Source: Amphibalanus amphitrite
Taxonomy: Eukaryota > Arthropoda > Thecostraca > Balanomorpha > Balanidae
DNA: 64,000 bases
Assembly: GCF_019059575.1 (NCBI RefSeq)
Contig: NW_024881964.1
Span: forward strand, 372,001-436,000
Direction: 5' to 3'
Both the position numbers and the translations under genes were made by a program. This document shows positions 60,635 to 64,000 of this stretch, in pieces; the first letter of the stretch is position 1, and every line of letters starts with the position of its first letter. The notes beneath the pieces are model-generated. The model saw only the letters and a program-made list of their open reading frames with translations. It did not search any database and was not told where the DNA came from.

Positions 60635-61832
60635 CCCGCGACCTGGTGGGGGGGGGGGGTATTTTTTGCCCCACCTCCAGACTTTTCGCTATATCTCCAG
60701 AACCGCTGCGCCGATCGTCACCAAACTTTCAGTACCCTCCCGGACATCAATTTTACACATTGTGACCAAAAATTTTTCCAAAGGCTATGATAGGTTGGCC
60801 GAAAATGACGTCAGAGTGACGTCATGTTCTGCCGTTTTCGACCCAAAAAAGGGTTTCGCGGGAAGAGCTGTCAGGCCTATAGCTTTGCAAATACAGAAAA
60901 ATGATAAAGACATAAAAGATGTAGAATCAACAGGGCTACAAAACTTCTATCTCGGATTTTTGAAATTTTTGGATTTTGACCCCCAAAAATCAAAAAGTAT
61001 TTTTTTTGGATATAATAATCGAAAAATCCAAAAAGTTTTTTGAATTTCGCAAAAACCGGAATATATGTGATAGTCCTTACCGCCTTCCATCCACATACCA
61101 AATTCGAGATTGATACCTCTTTTTTTGGCGAAGTTATAGCGAAAAAACTGTTTAAAATTGATGACGTCAAATTTTGAAACTCAATTTTTAGCAATTCTAG
61201 ACCCCGTAGAGCAAAACAAAGACCACCATTAGACTCCCCGTGACGAGCTGCATCGAATCAATACCCATTTTACGCAAAACTATCAACTTTAAAATTTGAC
61301 CTTTTTTGGCATGACCTTGACCTGACCTTGACCTGAACTTCACCAGAAAGTGGCCTAAGCCGTACCTGATAGTCTTATAACCAACACCATTGAGTTGGAA
61401 ATGAAAAATTGGCCATAAAACATGCATCACACAACCTTAGTAAAGTTGGGATCATGTGACCTGACCTGTGACCCTTGGTGACCTGACCTGTGACCTGACC
61501 TGGTATTATCAGTGACCTCTAATAGCAACATATCTACTAGGCAACTGACGCCCTATCGCTGATTCTCGACAAAATGCGTTTTCCTCGGTGTTATAGCGCA
61601 TTCCCTAGAAGACCCGTGAACGGTGAAACATTTCATCTTTGACCTGACCTGTGACGTCATCGGTGACCCCGAGGTCAATGAAATTTGGTTTCCCTCGACA
61701 AATTTGACAGGCCTTTCGAACGCCGTTTGAATTTTGCGGATCCGTCCAGTAGTTTCGCAGATACGAAGGGGGGCAAAAAATAGCCCCCCCCCCACCAGGT
61801 CGCGTTATAAACAGACCCCACCAGGGCGCGGG
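60635..61832. mobile_element. TTAA-site element of a second family, 1.2 kb
   Basis: TTAA lies at 60631-60634 and 61833-61836. The left end CCCGCGACCTGGTGGGG and reverse-complemented right end CCCGCGCCCTGGTGGGG match at 16 of 17 positions. Just inside, GTATTTTTTGCCCC and its complement extend the inverted repeat. CCTGGTGGGG occurs twice at the right end. Open frames inside are short and AT-rich, with no recognised transposase. It is distinct in sequence from the E/F family. Confidence 0.8.
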
Positions 61833-62244
61833 TTAAGTTCCAGTGACCTCAGGTCGGGTCACAAGGTCAGAGAAACCGGTACATTGTCAAAATGGCACTT
61901 AAAATGAGCAATTTTGTTCATGAAAACTAGAGTTCTTCATCGATTTGAGTCAAACATGCTATTTGAGGACATGCTAAGGCCATCGAGTGCTATATCATAT
62001 GCAACACAGGTTTTTTGTTAAAATCGGTGGACCTGAGGTCATCTAGAGGTCATGACAAATTTTAAGGAAATTTGCCCGAATGGGTCTAAATTTGTAAGGA
62101 TGAGAGATTTGTGCTCCTGGCTGGACGGACGGCTGGACAACGACGGAATGCGGCTGCACCAGTGGCATTCAACTGCAAGCCTGAAGCCTTCCATCGGTAT
62201 ATAATCACAGAAGCGGCAAGCTTCAATCCACAGATGCATGGCAT

Positions 62245-62495
62245 CACTGGCGGATCGAAAAAGGCGGTTTCGGACCCAGGAGGCATATCACCAAAAACAT
62301 TGAACTCATCATTTCACACAACTCCTCGGATTTCGATTCCTTTACGAACTCGTACAGTTTAAAACAAACTTCTCCCAATATAAGTTGCTGTGTTTTCCTT
62401 TTACTCTAAAAAAAACGTTTGAATTTTCGTCGATTGCGGGTGCGGGGGGGGGGGGTCGTCGATTGCGGGTGCGGCCTCCCCTGGAACCGCCAGTG
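62245..62495. mobile_element. Putative hAT MITE, 251 bp, 7/8 TSD
   Basis: The terminal inverted repeat is CACTGGCGG. Flanks are CATGGCAT (62237-62244) and CATGCCAT (62496-62503), differing at one position. GTCGATTGCGGGTGCGG is duplicated near the right end around a G-tract. Confidence 0.6.
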
Positions 62496-62503
62496 CATGC
62501 CAT

Positions 62504-63287
62504 GATGTTGATTAGCGGGTTGTAATGATCGGTCTTCCGTTCACAGTTCCGTCGTTCCGGGCTGATTCGATTCGAATGTAGTCGGAGAGTAACTAGGTAG
62601 CCAAAATCTAACCGATGTCGAAATTTCTTTGCAATAAGTATGCCCCAGTCAAGATTCTCAGCTCCAGTGCGTTGAGCGTTCCATATATGGGTACTGATCT
62701 TCCCTATTCAAATTCAGTATGAATGCTTGCATGGATGGCCAGGTTTTCGCGGGTTAAATGTCGGATCTGTTCACTCTGTCGGCTGTCACCACAGGTTGCA
62801 ATACTGCCAAGTCTTGGCCCGGGTCGGGTCCGCGAGCCCTATCAATGCCTGATTTAGTCTTAATATCTATTATCTATGCTTATTGAGGTCTTACAAGTTA
62901 CAAGCATAACCCCAATGGCGTTGTGCTGTAACAGTAAATTACTGCATTTTAAAGAGTAAATTATTGTATTATAAAATCTAACATTCAAGCCCTATTAATA
63001 TATTTCGGATGGAAAGGGGTGGTCATGCGTCCTTCTATATACCCTGGGACATACTTGTCTAAATCAAGGTCATACTTATGATATAAGTTATAACCCAGTT
63101 ATAACCTATTTAATTTCAGGATAATTTCCCGGCAGGATTCCCGGTTCCAATTTCCTCGCGCGGCGCCCAGCTGATCGAACATATGATCGCAGCGCATGCG
63201 CAGACGTAACAAAGCCGAAAGCATTTCGGGCAGTGGCGGCGCGGCGGTTATTTGCTGTCGTAAGAAATTCCTCATTTAATATTTTAA
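62504..63287 (+). promoter_or_regulatory. UBE2G1 upstream region and 5' UTR
   Basis: The stretch is mostly AT-rich until about 63130, then GC-rich to the ATG. AGCGCATGCGCA at 63191-63202 is close to the NRF1 consensus and about 90 bp before the start codon, a plausible core-promoter position. No gene is seen in the AT-rich part. Confidence 0.45.
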
Positions 63288-63333
63288 ATGTCAGAGTCAC
63301 AGTCTTCCCTTCTTCTTCGTAAGCAGCTGGCTG
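63288..63333 (+). CDS. UBE2G1: UBE2G1 (UBC7-type E2) exon 1, partial gene
   Basis: ATG at 63288 encodes MSESQSSLLLRKQLA and then one base before a GTACGT donor (phase 1). This N-terminus matches the family pattern M-x-E-x-Q-S-x-LLLR-K/R-QLA-E of UBE2G1, and the split codon would give the expected Glu if exon 2 starts with AG. UBE2G1 is an E2 ubiquitin-conjugating enzyme that builds Lys48 chains, including with cullin-RING ligases. The catalytic cysteine lies in later exons outside the window. The gene points away from eIF4G. The call rests on 15 residues, but the match is dense and the donor and upstream context fit. Confidence 0.75.
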
Positions 63334-64000
63334 GTACGTATATTTTTAGTCGAGGTTCTTCTACAGAGCTCACTCGTTACAAAATAAATGATGATTCTTT
63401 GTGCGTCACGTTCGCCGCCCATGTTGTATTTCAATCTTGTTTGGTGATAATTATGGTTTTAAGTCATTAAATCGTCTTCATTTACAGTAAATCTTCTAAA
63501 TTTTAACATCTCTCATAAATCTTTGATATACTTCTCCAGGAGCAGTATTGGTATGTTGATTTGGTTATGACTGAAAATATTGCGTATCATACTGGCTACA
63601 AGTCTGTCAAAAATTGCTTAAAATCAACTATTGAAAATGAATTACTCCATTAATGGTGCTTCTGTATTCAGAAACTGCACCCTGCTCCAATATTTTCATT
63701 AATGTCCTTCCCATTCACAGTTTATTGTGTGTTTTAGTGTTACGTGTGATGTAATTGTAGAAATCTGAAGCCAGCAGTTTTTATCAATATTATTTTGTTT
63801 TGTGCATGTCAGAAATACTAAGCAACATACAAGATATTAAATTCAGTTAAAAGATTATCAATTACTTGCAGTAAGGTGCATTGTGAGTACTTGTAAAGCA
63901 AAAGTAATTAATCCACAAATATTATTTGGTGTTGATTGTTTGCATGCTTTGGTAATGCATCAGTCACTTTTAAAGTGACTTTTTTAAGGAACTTTTCTTC
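63334..64000 (+). other. Start of UBE2G1 intron 1
   Basis: This AT-rich sequence has no frame resembling the next E2 segment (ELNKNPVEGF-type), so exon 2 must lie beyond the window. No repeat stands out. Confidence 0.6.

Overview
This window is nuclear DNA of an invertebrate animal. Genes are split by GT-AG introns, exons are GC-rich, introns are crowded with transposons, and the proteins are metazoan. The mix of I-type and CR1-type LINEs, many hAT and TTAA-site DNA elements, and the form of the tRNA-Ala suggest an arthropod. A crustacean is my best guess, with low confidence because nothing here is diagnostic.

Three protein genes are supported. (1) NSUN2, the nuclear tRNA/mRNA cytosine-5 methyltransferase, is on the minus strand at 4582-20899. 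I resolved 15 coding exons whose phases all agree, giving 732 codons plus stop. (2) eIF4G, the translation-initiation scaffold, is on the minus strand at 26060-58476. I resolved 16 coding exons in consistent phase, giving 1759 codons plus stop, with the eIF4E-binding motif, MIF4G, MA3 and W2 regions. Its first intron is 15.6 kb. (3) The first coding exon of a UBE2G1-type ubiquitin-conjugating enzyme is on the plus strand at 63288-63333, head to head with eIF4G. A tRNA-Ala(AGC) gene with the G3:U70 identity pair sits in NSUN2 intron 14. Two of these genes act on translation (tRNA methylation, initiation) and the third on protein turnover. I see no sign that they are co-regulated beyond the shared eIF4G/UBE2G1 spacer.

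Layout: 1-4581 is 3' flank of NSUN2 with simple repeats. 4582-20899 is NSUN2, with an intact 1341-codon LINE in intron 9 (antisense, about 20 bp from a splice donor), a broken CR1-like LINE in intron 7 and the tRNA in intron 14. 20900-26059 is intergenic, with a LINE remnant, a 1.65 kb hAT-like element and a 0.65 kb inverted-repeat element. 26060-58476 is eIF4G, whose introns hold nested inverted-repeat elements, a Transib-like element with RSS-type CACAGTG ends, two hAT MITEs and a 5.2 kb composite element enclosing a CR1-like LINE. 58477-63287 is the bidirectional spacer, itself full of MITEs. 63334-64000 is the start of UBE2G1 intron 1.

The most unusual material is in the repeats. Four TTAA-site elements share a constant terminal frame around a 5-bp core that differs between elements but matches at the two ends of each one. 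One of them has inserted into an internal TTAA 16 bp from the end of another. Nesting reaches four levels inside one eIF4G intron. In both long genes one 3' splice site has been tandemly multiplied.
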